Below are positions 44,638 through 52,734 of a DNA stretch of 61,089 nucleotides, in pieces. The notes beneath the pieces are model-generated. The model saw only the letters and a program-made list of their open reading frames with translations, was not told where the DNA came from and made no database searches. Positions within the stretch are counted from its first letter, which is position 1, and the number at the start of each line of letters is the position of its first letter. Source of the stretch: Novosphingobium acidiphilum DSM 19966 (GTDB lineage Bacteria; Pseudomonadota; Alphaproteobacteria; Sphingomonadales; Sphingomonadaceae). The position numbers and the translations under genes were made by a program. Where the stretch lies: NCBI RefSeq assembly GCF_000429005.1, contig NZ_AUBA01000019.1, forward strand, positions 1-61,089, in the 5' to 3' direction.

Positions 44638-45792
44638 TCACAGCGTCTTTTCGTAGATCGTGTATTGCTTGTTCACGTGGCTGTTGATCGCATCGGCGAT
44701 GGCCACCATCCCCTGGTTGTCTTCCAGGATCCAGCCGATTTCGCCGCGGCTGGCGCCGTAACGCGCCACCGCGTTGCGGCGGATATATTCGATCATCATG
44801 AAGGCCAGCTGGCTGGCTAGGCGCGACGATTGCAGTTTCTTGCGCACGCCCATCAGTGGCACGCGCATCGTGCGCACGCGTGGTTTGCGCAGCCACATCA
44901 ACAGCTTGATAAAGTTGAACGGGAACAGCTTGCCCCCCATCGGCTGAATCACTTCGTTCAGATCGGGCAGCGTCATCATGAAGGCAACCGGTTCGCCATC
45001 GTATTCGGCCACCATGATCAGGTCATTGTGCACGATCGGTTTGAACTTCTTGCCGGCATAGCTGATCTCGGTTTCGGTGAATGGGACAAAGCCCCAGTTG
45101 TCCGACCAGGCATCGTTGAGAATGTCGAGGATCAGGCGCGCTTCGGTGTCAAACTTTGACTTGTCGACATTGCGGATGCGGATGCGCGGATTTTTCTCGC
45201 CCGATTGCACGATGCGCTGGATCAGCGGGGGGAATTCGCTGGTGATGTCCAGTTCATACGTCAGCAACTGCTTGGCCGGGGTGTAATCGCCCAACGCCAG
45301 GATGTAATCGTTATAGCGTTCGGGCTGATGCCCCATCATCACCGTGGGGGGATGGTCAAACCCCTTGGTCAGCTGACCCGGTTCTTCCCACACCGACATC
45401 GACATCGGCGCCAGCACGCGGGTCATGCCGTGCTGGCGCAACCATGCTTCGGCCTGTGCGATCAGGGCGTGGGCAATCGTTTGGTCTTCGGCTTCGAGCA
45501 GGCCCCAGTTGCCGGTGCCAGGTCCCATGCCCTGGCCGGGGTCCATTGCCACCGCCAGGCGGTCGATATGCGCGGAAATCCGCCCGACGATGCGCCCGTC
45601 GCGGCGCGCCAGGAAAAACTGGACATCGGCGTGCTCGAAAAACGGGTTCTTGCCCGGGGTAACCAGTTCGACCGCTTCCATATGCAGCGGCGGCACCCAG
45701 TTGGGATCATTGGCGTTCAGGCGATAGGCCAGATCGACGAAATCCTTGCGCTCTCGCGGGGTTGAAATCGCCTCGATCTTCAGATCGCCCAT
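44638..45792 (-). CDS. GNAT-like acyltransferase family protein
   Basis: The 384-aa protein is of a type often left as hypothetical. DFVDLAYRLNANDPNWVPPLHMEAVELVTPGKNPFFEHADVQFFLARRDGRIVGRISAHID and GLLEAEDQTIAHALIAQAEAWLRQHGMTRVLAPMS form a GNAT-fold region, and a second GNAT-like half follows (DLIMVAEYDGEPVAFMMTLPDLN). It lies 4 kb from spt and acp. The known bacterial ceramide synthase of Caulobacter is a GNAT-superfamily protein encoded near spt, so this is a candidate for sphingoid-base N-acylation (inference). Transcribed as a single gene. Confidence 0.75.
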   Translation of the reverse strand: MGDLKIEAISTPRERKDFVDLAYRLNANDPNWVPPLHMEAVELVTPGKNPFFEHADVQFFLARRDGRIVGRISAHIDRLAVAMDPGQGMGPGTGNWGLLEAEDQTIAHALIAQAEAWLRQHGMTRVLAPMSMSVWEEPGQLTKGFDHPPTVMMGHQPERYNDYILALGDYTPAKQLLTYELDITSEFPPLIQRIVQSGEKNPRIRIRNVDKSKFDTEARLILDILNDAWSDNWGFVPFTETEISYAGKKFKPIVHNDLIMVAEYDGEPVAFMMTLPDLNEVIQPMGGKLFPFNFIKLLMWLRKPRVRTMRVPLMGVRKKLQSSRLASQLAFMMIEYIRRNAVARYGASRGEIGWILEDNQGMVAIADAINSHVNKQYTIYEKTL

Positions 45793-45902
45793 AGCCGTTC
45801 CTTTTCGTCCGTTTCATGGCCAAAGACCAACGCGCCCGGCCATGCCCGGCTTTGCCGAATCAGGCAAGTGCCCGGACCGGCGCCCTTTTTTTCAGGCACA
45901 AA

Positions 45903-45926
45903 AAAGGCCGGATTGCTCCGGCCTTT
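45903..45926 (-). terminator. Terminator of the OmpA gene
   Basis: Ten-base perfect stem AAAGGCCGGA / TCCGGCCTTT around TTGC, about 55 bases downstream of the minus-strand OmpA stop. On the minus strand the hairpin is followed by a T-run (plus-strand A's at 45900-45905). Confidence 0.85.
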
Positions 45927-45979
45927 CGTATCTGGTTCGAGCCACCGGGACCGGCATGGCCGATCCCGGCAGAACCCGA

Positions 45980-47068
45980 TTACATGCCCGCGTGCGGACC
46001 GTAGGTGATTTCCACGCGACGGTTCTGCAGTTCGCGAACGCCGTCGGCGGTCGGAACGCGGGGGTTGGCCTTGCCCCAGGCCTTGGTGGCGATTTCCGCA
46101 GCCGGAATGCCGTGTGCGGTCAGATAGGTCTGGACCGAGGTGTTGCGGCGCGCCGACAGGGCAAGGTTGTACTTCACCGTGCCCGAAAGGTCGGTGTAGC
46201 CATCGAGCTGGATCGGAACGCTGGCGCAATTGCCATAGGCCGTGATCGCGTTGTCGAGGATCGACGCGGCTTCGGGCGTGATGTCCGACTTGTCCCAATC
46301 GAAGAACACGATGTACGGACCCTTGTTGCACACCGGCGCGGGCGGCGGCGGAGGCGGTGGGGGCGGCGGGGGAGGCGGCGGCGGCGGCGGGGGCGGCGGC
46401 GGCGGAGCAGCCGGAGCCGGTGCCTCGGCACCACCAAAGTTGTAGGTCAGCGTCGCAAGGAACGAATGCTGGCGATACTGACCGGCCAGGTTCGCACCGG
46501 TCCAGTTGCTGCCGCCACCAACCTGGCGCACGCTGTCGACGTTGAAGTACGAATAGCGCAGGCCCACATCGACATGCTTCGAGATCGGCGCGCGGATACC
46601 CGCGATGATCTGCCAGGCAAATTTGCTGGTCGAACCGTCGATCGTGTAGTTGGCATCGGGCAGGTACTGCGTCACCCGGGCAACGCCCACGCCGCCGCCG
46701 ATAAAGCCCTGCAGGCCGTTGTCGGGGCCAAAGTCAACCAGGCCATTGGCCATCGCGTCCCACACGTGGGTCTTGCCCCCTTCGGCAGTGGTGACGCCGC
46801 TGACAGTCAGGTTCTTGTTGCGGTTGGTGCGATAGCCGGTTTCGGCTTCCAGGCGGAACATGCCGAAATCGTAGCCGATTTCGCCGTTGAAATCCGCGCC
46901 GGTCTTCGACGTCAACGAACCATCTTGGCCGATGCCGCTGGCAATGTTCTGTGTTTCCAGAATGGACGGGCCAGCTTCGCCTTCGACATACCATTGCCCA
47001 CTCCGCGCAAACGCGGGAGTTGCGATGGCGGTAGTCGCCAGGGCAAGGCCCAGGACCAGTTTCCGCAT
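45980..47068 (-). CDS. OmpA-family outer-membrane protein with poly-Pro linker
   Basis: The 362-aa porin-like protein starts at the second ATG of ATGATAATG (47068), 8 bases after AAGGGG. A signal peptide (LVLGLALATTAIATPAFA), an eight-strand type beta-barrel domain (GQWYVEGEAGPSI ... NFGG), a linker of more than 20 consecutive Pro, and a C-terminal OmpA peptidoglycan-binding domain (YIVFFDWDKSDITPEAASIL, LDGYTDLSGTVKYNLALSARRNTSVQTYL, NRRVEITY) follow in order. It anchors the outer membrane to the wall. The long Pro run should need EF-P. A CtrA-type box lies 140 bases upstream. Confidence 0.95.
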   Translation of the reverse strand: MRKLVLGLALATTAIATPAFARSGQWYVEGEAGPSILETQNIASGIGQDGSLTSKTGADFNGEIGYDFGMFRLEAETGYRTNRNKNLTVSGVTTAEGGKTHVWDAMANGLVDFGPDNGLQGFIGGGVGVARVTQYLPDANYTIDGSTSKFAWQIIAGIRAPISKHVDVGLRYSYFNVDSVRQVGGGSNWTGANLAGQYRQHSFLATLTYNFGGAEAPAPAAPPPPPPPPPPPPPPPPPPPPPPAPVCNKGPYIVFFDWDKSDITPEAASILDNAITAYGNCASVPIQLDGYTDLSGTVKYNLALSARRNTSVQTYLTAHGIPAAEIATKAWGKANPRVPTADGVRELQNRRVEITYGPHAGM

Positions 47069-47428
47069 TATCATTTCCCCTTTTTAGGTGATTTAGCCAC
47101 GTCGTTGGCCACGCTCTACCGGTTTCGGGCTATTTTCGCAAGCGCGAGAATGCCAATTGTGTTGCATTGTGGCCACTATTGAACGGGATGCGTTCATCAA
47201 AACAGGGTTAACCAGTGGTTAAGAGTCACTTACGTGAATTTGCTGATCGCCGATCCGGCGTTGGTGCCGTTGCGGTTAGGTTCGCCATACCGGCACCGAC
47301 CGCATCCGATTCGCCACAGCGCGCGGCAATAAAGGAAATAACCGGCGCATTTAGCTCTGGCCCTTGAAGCACGGCTGACCTAATCAGCGCCGGCTTTCCG
47401 ATCCACTTTGCCTGCAACGGGACGTTTC
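47069..47428. other. Divergent intergenic region with CtrA-type box
   Basis: A 360-base gap between the OmpA gene (minus) and the YqaA-type gene (plus). No gene is seen. It is more AT-rich than its surroundings and contains a perfect TTAA-N7-TTAA site at 47208-47222; the promoters of both genes must lie here. Confidence 0.5.
47208..47222. promoter_or_regulatory. CtrA-type box TTAACCAGTGGTTAA
   Basis: Exact match to the CtrA consensus TTAA-N7-TTAA, and also a 7-1-7 palindrome. It is 140 bases upstream of the OmpA start and 207 bases upstream of the YqaA-type start. CtrA is the cell-cycle or motility regulator controlled through DivK in alphaproteobacteria, and a DivK gene is present at 51.3 kb. 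Confidence 0.55.
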
Positions 47429-48073
47429 ATGCTGCGCCGACTTTATGACTGGACGATGGCCAAGGCCGAGCATCGCCATGCCCAATGGTGGCTGGCGCTG
47501 TTCGCCTTTGCCGAAGCCAGTTTCTTCCCGGTCCCGCCCCACCCGCTGCTTGGCCTGATGTGCCTGGCCAATCCGAAAAAGGCGGTGCGCTATGCGCTGT
47601 TTGCCACGCTAGGTTCGGTTGCGGGCGGTCTGCTGGGCTATGCGATCGGGCATTACCTGTTCAAAAGCGTCGGGGTGCAGCTGCTGACCCTGCTCCATCT
47701 GCAATCCAGCTTTCCCTATGCTGCATGCCAGTTGCGCGCGAATGCGTTCCTGCTGATCGTGGGCAAAGGGGTCACCCCGATCCCGTTCAAACTGGTAACG
47801 ATCACCGCCGGATTTGTCGGTGTGCCGCTGGGCGTGTTCGTGCTGGCCAGCGTGATTTCGCGTTCGATCAGTTTCATGATCGTGGGCGTGCTGTTCCGGT
47901 TGTTCGGTGCCCCGATCAAGGCCTTTATCGATCGCTATCTGGTATGGGTTACGCTGGGCTTTGTCGCGCTGGTGGTCGGCGGATTTCTGGCGGTGTCGGT
48001 GTTTGCCGGGCATCATGGCGCGGCCCATGACGCCTGCGCGGGGGCGCAGGTCGGCGGCAGTTTCAAGGCCTGA
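47429..48073 (+). CDS. YqaA/DedA-type membrane protein
   Basis: The 214-aa inner-membrane protein starts at an ATG with CGGGA upstream. FAFAEASFFPVPPHPLLGLMCLANPKKAVRYALFATLGSVAGGLLGYAIGHYLF and VGKGVTPIPFKLVTITAGFVGVPLGVFVLASVISRS match the SNARE-associated/DedA-VTT domain (YqaA branch), including the re-entrant-loop sequence with FPVP and a positively charged K.TPIPFK segment. Relatives are lipid scramblases or flippases of undecaprenyl phosphate and phospholipids. Its tail overlaps the GDSL gene by 11 bases. Confidence 0.88.
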   Translation: MLRRLYDWTMAKAEHRHAQWWLALFAFAEASFFPVPPHPLLGLMCLANPKKAVRYALFATLGSVAGGLLGYAIGHYLFKSVGVQLLTLLHLQSSFPYAACQLRANAFLLIVGKGVTPIPFKLVTITAGFVGVPLGVFVLASVISRSISFMIVGVLFRLFGAPIKAFIDRYLVWVTLGFVALVVGGFLAVSVFAGHHGAAHDACAGAQVGGSFKA

Positions 48074-48833
48074 TTGCGCGGCGTTCCGCCTCTGCCAGGG
48101 CGGCCCGTGCAATCGGTTCCATGATCGCATAGCCGGCCTGGTTGGGGTGTACGCCATCGGCGGACAGCCCCGGCTTCATCGCACCGTCGGGGGTGGCCAG
48201 CGCGGTGTGATAATCGGCATAGACCAGGCCGCGCTGATCGGCCAGCGCGCGCAACCAGGTGTTCAGCGCGATGATCTCGGCCGCCGGACGATATCCGTCG
48301 CGCCAGCTGAATAGGCCGGCAGGGGGGATCGACCCCAGCACCACGGCAATGCCGTTGGCGCGCGCCATGTCGGTCATCGCCAGCACGGCATTGGCAAAGT
48401 CGTCGGGGCTGGTCGGGCCGGTGTTGCCGGCAATGTCGTTGGTGCCGCACATGATCTGCACCACCCGCGGTCGCAGGCGCACCACATCCTGATAGAATCG
48501 TGCCGCGATCTGCGTGCAGGTCTGTCCCGACACGCCGCGATCGACCACGCCACCTGCAAACAGTGCAGGCGCGGTGGGCAGCCAGAATTCGGTGATCGAA
48601 TCGCCGGTCAGCACCGCGCGGATGCCGGGATCGATCGCGCGGTTGGCATCGCGATAATGGCATAGCGCTGCCCAGTCGGTCTGCGCCGCGCTGCCGGCGG
48701 TGCAGGGCAGGGCGGTCATCGCCGACACTGCCCCTGGCGCAGGCGGCGGGATGGCGGGCGGCAGTTGCGGCTGCGCCAATGCGGCCGCCGGTGCCACCAG
48801 CACCAGCGCCGCAGCCGCCCCCACACGCCGCAT
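48063..48833 (-). CDS. Exported SGNH/GDSL hydrolase in the sphingolipid operon
   Basis: The 256-aa secreted esterase or lipase has signal peptide VGAAAALVLVAPAAALAQ. AVLTGDSITEFWLP (Ser), VVDRGVSGQTCTQI (Gly), IMCGTNDIAGNTG (Asn) and GLSADGVHPNQAGYAIM (Asp, His) make a complete SGNH site. Its ATG overlaps the spt stop (TGATG), so it is translated as the third gene of acp-spt-GDSL. A role in lipid turnover or deacylation at the envelope is suggested only by that coupling. Confidence 0.88.
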   Translation of the reverse strand: MRRVGAAAALVLVAPAAALAQPQLPPAIPPPAPGAVSAMTALPCTAGSAAQTDWAALCHYRDANRAIDPGIRAVLTGDSITEFWLPTAPALFAGGVVDRGVSGQTCTQIAARFYQDVVRLRPRVVQIMCGTNDIAGNTGPTSPDDFANAVLAMTDMARANGIAVVLGSIPPAGLFSWRDGYRPAAEIIALNTWLRALADQRGLVYADYHTALATPDGAMKPGLSADGVHPNQAGYAIMEPIARAALAEAERRAIRP

Positions 48834-50059
48834 CAGATGATCCCGACGGCCTTGCCGGCGCGTTCGAACATACCCAGGATCGTCTGCACCTGCTCGGCCG
48901 AATGTTCAGCGCACAGCGAACAGCGCAGCAGCGTCATGCCCGCCGGTGTGGCCGGCGGACGCGCCAGATTGACGTACAGCCCTTCGTGCAGCAGCGCTTC
49001 CCACATGGCCGCGCCCCGTTCCAGATCGGGCATGATTACCGCGATGATCGCGCTTTGCGGGGTTTCGGTGCCCAGCTTGAACCCGCGTGCGCGCATTCCG
49101 GCGTGCAAAGTGCGCGAATTTTCCCACAAATGCGCACGCTTGTCGCCGGCATGCATCAGCTTGCGGATTGACGTTGCCGCGGTGTGCACCACGCTGGGCG
49201 GCAGGCTGGCGGTAAACACATAGGGACGGCAGACCAGCCGCAGGATTTCGAATTTCGGGTGGTTCGACACGCAGAACCCGCCCACGGTGCCAACCGATTT
49301 GGAAAACGTGCCGATGACGAAATCGACATCGTCGAGCACGCCCAGGTCTTCGGCCACGCCGCGGCCGTTGGGCCCGATAAAGCCCATCGAATGCGCTTCA
49401 TCCACCAGCACCATTGCGCCATGCGCCTTGGCCACCGCGATCATCTCTTTCAGCGGGGCGATATCGCCCAGCATCGAATAGACGCCTTCGAGAATCACCA
49501 GTTTGCCCGCACCTTCGGGAATGCGGCGCAGGCGCTTTTCCATCGCGTCGATGTCGTTGTGCTTGAACGGCACGACTTCGGCATCGCCCATCTTGCAGCC
49601 GTCCCAGATCGAGGCGTGGCTGTCGATGTCGAGCACGATGTAATCGCCTTTGCCCGCCATCGTGCTGATGATGCCCAGGTTTGCCTGGTAACCGGTGGAA
49701 AACACCATGGCATGGTCCATGCCATAAAATTCGCGCAAGGCGTCTTCGACCGCACGGTGCCCGGCATATGTGCCGTTAAGCACGCGGCTGCCGGTGGTGC
49801 CCGATCCGAAATCGTCGAGCGCCTGTTTGCCGGCGGCGACCACATCGGGATCAAAGGTCATGCCCATGTAGTTGTAGGTGCCAAGCAGGATCGTTTCGCG
49901 CCCGTTGCAGATCGCCCGCGTGGGCGACAGCACCTTTTCCATCACTAGGTTGAACGGATCGGTCAGTCCGGTCGACAACAGCGCACGGCGCTGTTCGATC
50001 AGCGGATCGAATTTGGAAAACAGGTCGGTGGTCACGGTGGCAGTGTCGGTGTGGGTCAT
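48833..50059 (-). CDS. spt: Serine palmitoyltransferase
   Basis: The 408-aa soluble PLP enzyme of the alpha-oxoamine synthase family condenses L-serine with an acyl thioester to 3-ketodihydrosphingosine, the first step of sphingolipid synthesis. The internal-aldimine Lys is Lys254 in GTFSKSVGTVGG, the ring-stacking His is His148 (DSHAS) and the PLP-N1 Asp is Asp220 (VDEAHSMG); each is 11 positions from the residue number I recall for Sphingomonas paucimobilis SPT. No membrane span is present, as expected for bacterial SPT. acp lies immediately upstream (11 bases), and the GDSL gene is coupled downstream. Confidence 0.94.
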   Translation of the reverse strand: MTHTDTATVTTDLFSKFDPLIEQRRALLSTGLTDPFNLVMEKVLSPTRAICNGRETILLGTYNYMGMTFDPDVVAAGKQALDDFGSGTTGSRVLNGTYAGHRAVEDALREFYGMDHAMVFSTGYQANLGIISTMAGKGDYIVLDIDSHASIWDGCKMGDAEVVPFKHNDIDAMEKRLRRIPEGAGKLVILEGVYSMLGDIAPLKEMIAVAKAHGAMVLVDEAHSMGFIGPNGRGVAEDLGVLDDVDFVIGTFSKSVGTVGGFCVSNHPKFEILRLVCRPYVFTASLPPSVVHTAATSIRKLMHAGDKRAHLWENSRTLHAGMRARGFKLGTETPQSAIIAVIMPDLERGAAMWEALLHEGLYVNLARPPATPAGMTLLRCSLCAEHSAEQVQTILGMFERAGKAVGII

Positions 50060-50070
50060 CGCGGTTCTCT

Positions 50071-50310
50071 TCAGCCCCTGAGCTTGGTCACGGCGTCGAC
50101 CAACTGGCCATAGGTTTCAATTTCGGCCTGCTGGTTCATGCTGATGATGATGTCGAAATCGTCTTCGATGGCGGCGACGAAATCCATCACCGTCAGGCTG
50201 TCCCATTCAAGATCGCCGGCAAAGGTGATGGTGTCGGTGATCGCGATGCCCTTCTTGTTGAACGGGGCGATCAGGTCGGCAATCCGGGCGCTGGTTTCGG
50301 CGCGATCCAT
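50071..50310 (-). CDS. Acyl carrier protein of the spt operon
   Basis: The 79-aa ACP starts at the ATG at 50310 (TTGGAG 6 bases upstream). The phosphopantetheine Ser is Ser38 in GDLEWDSLTVMDFVAAIEDDF, flanked by the usual acidic helix II. Being first in the operon with spt, it probably presents the acyl chain to SPT in place of, or in addition to, acyl-CoA. It is distinct from housekeeping AcpP, whose motif would normally read DSLD. Confidence 0.9.
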   Translation of the reverse strand: MDRAETSARIADLIAPFNKKGIAITDTITFAGDLEWDSLTVMDFVAAIEDDFDIIISMNQQAEIETYGQLVDAVTKLRG

Positions 50311-50491
50311 GGGTATCTCCAATTGGGCAGGACAGGCCCCTGCCAGACGATTGCGGCGGAAAAGCGGCCTTGTGTCGATCTTGTCAAGCCCGGCGCATGC
50401 ACCGGCGTGTTGCCAGCACGCCGAAAACGGCTATGCGCCGGGCCTGAACGGCGATGAATGTTGCCATGCTTGTAACCGCAGGGATACCCCG

Positions 50492-50932
50492 ATGCCGTCA
50501 CCCGACACGCTCAAGTCCATCCTGACCCGCTTCATCGCGACTGTCTGGGATGACGGCGATGTCGATACAGCCCGGCCGTGGCTTGGCGATACGTATACCG
50601 TGCATCACGATCCGGGCGATCCGTGGGATGGCATGGTGCTTGATTTTGCCGGGTTCAAGGACCGGGTCATCCGTTCGCGCGCGGCATTTCCCGATCAGCG
50701 TTTCGACCTTCAGCACGTGTTCGCCGACCAGGGTGCCGTTTCCGTCACCTGGTTGTGGGCGGCAACGCACCGGGGCGATCTGCCCGGATTTCGGGCATCG
50801 GGGCAAACCATTCGCATGTCGGGTGCCACGGTCTATCTGTTCGAGGGCGAACGGATCACCGGTCATTGGCAGATCGCCGATCGCCTGGGCGTCTATCAGC
50901 AGTTGCAGCGCCACGCGGCGGGCGGACAGTAA
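50492..50932 (+). CDS. SnoaL-like (NTF2-fold) polyketide-cyclase family protein
   Basis: The 146-aa single-domain protein starts at an ATG with AGGGA upstream. ILTRFIATVWDDGDVDTARPWLGDTYTVHHDP, FKDRVIRSRAAFPDQRFDLQHVFADQGAVSVTWLWAATHRGDLPGF and RMSGATVYLFEGERITGHWQIADRLGVYQQL show the SnoaL-like ester-cyclase pattern, including the EG.RI..HW..AD tail. Substrate unknown. It is divergent from the acp-spt operon. Confidence 0.82.
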   Translation: MPSPDTLKSILTRFIATVWDDGDVDTARPWLGDTYTVHHDPGDPWDGMVLDFAGFKDRVIRSRAAFPDQRFDLQHVFADQGAVSVTWLWAATHRGDLPGFRASGQTIRMSGATVYLFEGERITGHWQIADRLGVYQQLQRHAAGGQ

Positions 50933-50949
50933 AGCGGCCGGGCCGCGGT

Positions 50950-51312
50950 TCAGATCAATTGCCCCACCGCCTGCAGGAACGGGGTTATCGATACCGGCTT
51001 GGCCAGATAGCCCTCGGCGCCCGCCTCGCGGATGCGTTCCTCATCGCCCTTGCCGGCATAGGCGGTAACGGCCAGCACCGGGATCGAACGCAAGGCTTCG
51101 TCGGCTTTCAGCGCCTCGATCAGTTCCAACCCCGAAATCCTGGGCAGCTGGATGTCCATGATGACCAGATCGGGGGCAAAGGCGCGGGCGCGTTCGATCA
51201 CGGCAAAGCCATCGGCCAGCGGTTCCACTTCGAACCCTTTGGCTTTCAGCAAATCGCCGAACAGTTTGCGGTTGAGGTCGTTGTCCTCGACAACCAGTAT
51301 TCTTTTTGCCAC
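50950..51312 (-). CDS. divK: Single-domain response regulator DivK
   Basis: The 120-aa receiver-only protein has phospho-acceptor Asp in LVIMDIQLPRISGLELIEALK, an acidic pocket in ILVVEDNDLNRKLF, switch Thr in VTAYAGKGDEERI and conserved Lys in AKPVSI. The sequence is very close to DivK, which relays kinase signals to the CckA-ChpT-CtrA cascade. The GTG at 51312 matches the MAKR.. start of DivK proteins; an in-frame ATG at 51339 would add 9 residues. It usually precedes pleD in Caulobacter but stands alone here. Confidence 0.9.
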   Translation of the reverse strand: MAKRILVVEDNDLNRKLFGDLLKAKGFEVEPLADGFAVIERARAFAPDLVIMDIQLPRISGLELIEALKADEALRSIPVLAVTAYAGKGDEERIREAGAEGYLAKPVSITPFLQAVGQLI

Positions 51313-51407
51313 GGACCGATCATATTCCTCTACATGCATGGCCACCGGTCTATGCGCCGGAAAGGACGCTGGCAATCATTCGCGAAACACACTCCCCCGC
51401 CGACCCC

Positions 51408-51644
51408 ATGGCACTGGCTTTGCAGGCACTGGTTTTCGTGCTGGGCGATCCGCCGCGCACCGACCGGTTTCTGGCGCTGACCGGGCTGACGCCCGATGCA
51501 CTGCGCGCCGGCATTGGCGATCGGGTGATCATGGGCGCGGTGCTGGAATTCCTTGCCAATCACGAAGCGGATCTTGTCGCGGCCGCAGCGGCGCTCGATG
51601 TCCCGCCCGAAACGCTTGCCGCTGCGTGGGAGACTTTGCGATGA
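51408..51644 (+). CDS. DUF3572 family protein
   Basis: Small helical protein of 78 aa: ALALQALVFVLGDPPRTDRFLALTGLTPDALRAGIGDRVIMGAVLEFLANHEADLVAAAAALDVPPE fits DUF3572, an alphaproteobacterial family of unknown function. The start is uncertain: the ATG at 51408 has no good ribosome site, and the true start may lie up to about 15 codons earlier near a GAAAGGA. Its stop overlaps the next ATG (ATGA). Confidence 0.78.
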   Translation: MALALQALVFVLGDPPRTDRFLALTGLTPDALRAGIGDRVIMGAVLEFLANHEADLVAAAAALDVPPETLAAAWETLR

Positions 51645-52270
51645 ACCGCTCGCTGATCATCAGCGACTGCGACGAAGTGCTGTTGCACATGGTCGCCCCG
51701 TTCGGAGGCTGGCTGGCGGAATGCCACGGCATCGATTTCGTGATGAAGGACAACGATTTCGGCAAGGCGATGCGCTATGCCGACGACGGCCGCCAGGTCG
51801 AAGGCCCGGAAATCTGGCGCCTGCTCAATCTGTTTTTCGACACCGAAATGTATCGCCAGCACCCGGTCACGGGCGCGGTCGAAGGCATCAATGCGCTGGC
51901 CCGGCACGCCGACGTGGTGATCCTGACCAATCTGGGCGATGACCGGCGCGAAGCGCGCACGCGGCAACTGGCCGATCACGGCATCCATGCTCGCGTCTTC
52001 ACCAACCAGGGGCCAAAGGGTCCGGCGCTGCGCGCCATCCTTGACGAATATCGCCCCAGCCGCGCCGTGTTCATCGACGATCTGCCCCAGCACCATGCGT
52101 CGGTCGGCGAAACAGCCCCCGAAGTGCAGCGCCTGCACTTGTGTGCCGAACCCCTGATCGCGCCGCATATTGTCTGCGCGCACGAGGCGGGGCATGCGCA
52201 TGCCCGCATTGACGCATGGCCACAGGCGCTGCCGTGGATCATGGCCCATATCAACGGAGTAACCGCATGA
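51641..52270 (+). CDS. HAD-superfamily hydrolase
   Basis: The 209-aa haloacid-dehalogenase-fold protein has motif I IISDCDEVLLHM (DxD), motif II VILTNLGDD (Thr), and a later RAVFIDDLPQHHAS (motif IV, DD). It is probably a small-molecule phosphatase; the substrate is unknown. It is coupled by 4-base overlaps to DUF3572 before and the RidA-type gene after. Confidence 0.85.
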   Translation: MNRSLIISDCDEVLLHMVAPFGGWLAECHGIDFVMKDNDFGKAMRYADDGRQVEGPEIWRLLNLFFDTEMYRQHPVTGAVEGINALARHADVVILTNLGDDRREARTRQLADHGIHARVFTNQGPKGPALRAILDEYRPSRAVFIDDLPQHHASVGETAPEVQRLHLCAEPLIAPHIVCAHEAGHAHARIDAWPQALPWIMAHINGVTA

Positions 52271-52734
52271 CCGATACCGTCGCCGATGCCCTGGCCGCTG
52301 CCGGGTATAGCCTGCCGCAGCCTGCCGCCCCTGTCGCCGCCTATGTGCCGACCGTGCTGGTGGGCAACATGTTGTATATTTCGGGCCAGGTATCGTTTTG
52401 CGATGGTGCGCTGCTGACCGGGCGGCTGGGCGAAGATGTCAGTCTGGAACAGGGGCAAAAGGCTGCACAGGCCTGCGGGCTGATGCTGCTGGCGCAGGCC
52501 AAGGCCGCGCTGGGATCGCTCGACCGGATCGAACGCGTGGTCAAGCTGGGCGCGTTCATCAGTTCCACCCCCGATTTCACCGACCAGCCCAAAGTGGCCA
52601 ACGGCGCGTCCGAACTGATGATTGCCGCCTTTGGCGAAGCCGGGCGCCATTCGCGCAGCGCGGTCGGGGTGCCGGTGCTGCCGCTGGGCGCGGCGGTGGA
52701 AATCGATGCTGTTTTTGCTGTTCGCGCTGTTTGA
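52267..52734 (+). CDS. RidA-family protein
   Basis: The 155-aa protein of the YjgF/RidA (COG0251) family deaminates reactive enamine/imine intermediates in some members. YVPTVLVGNMLYISGQVSF, AAQACGLMLLAQAKAALGSLDRIERVVKLGAFI and GRHSRSAVGVPVLPLGAAVEIDAVFAV are the three family blocks, and the conserved Arg sits in GRHSRSAVGV. It belongs to the longer, YjgH-like branch. The ATG overlaps the HAD stop, and its 3' end overlaps the phosphodiesterase by 29 bases. Confidence 0.88.
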   Translation: MTDTVADALAAAGYSLPQPAAPVAAYVPTVLVGNMLYISGQVSFCDGALLTGRLGEDVSLEQGQKAAQACGLMLLAQAKAALGSLDRIERVVKLGAFISSTPDFTDQPKVANGASELMIAAFGEAGRHSRSAVGVPVLPLGAAVEIDAVFAVRAV

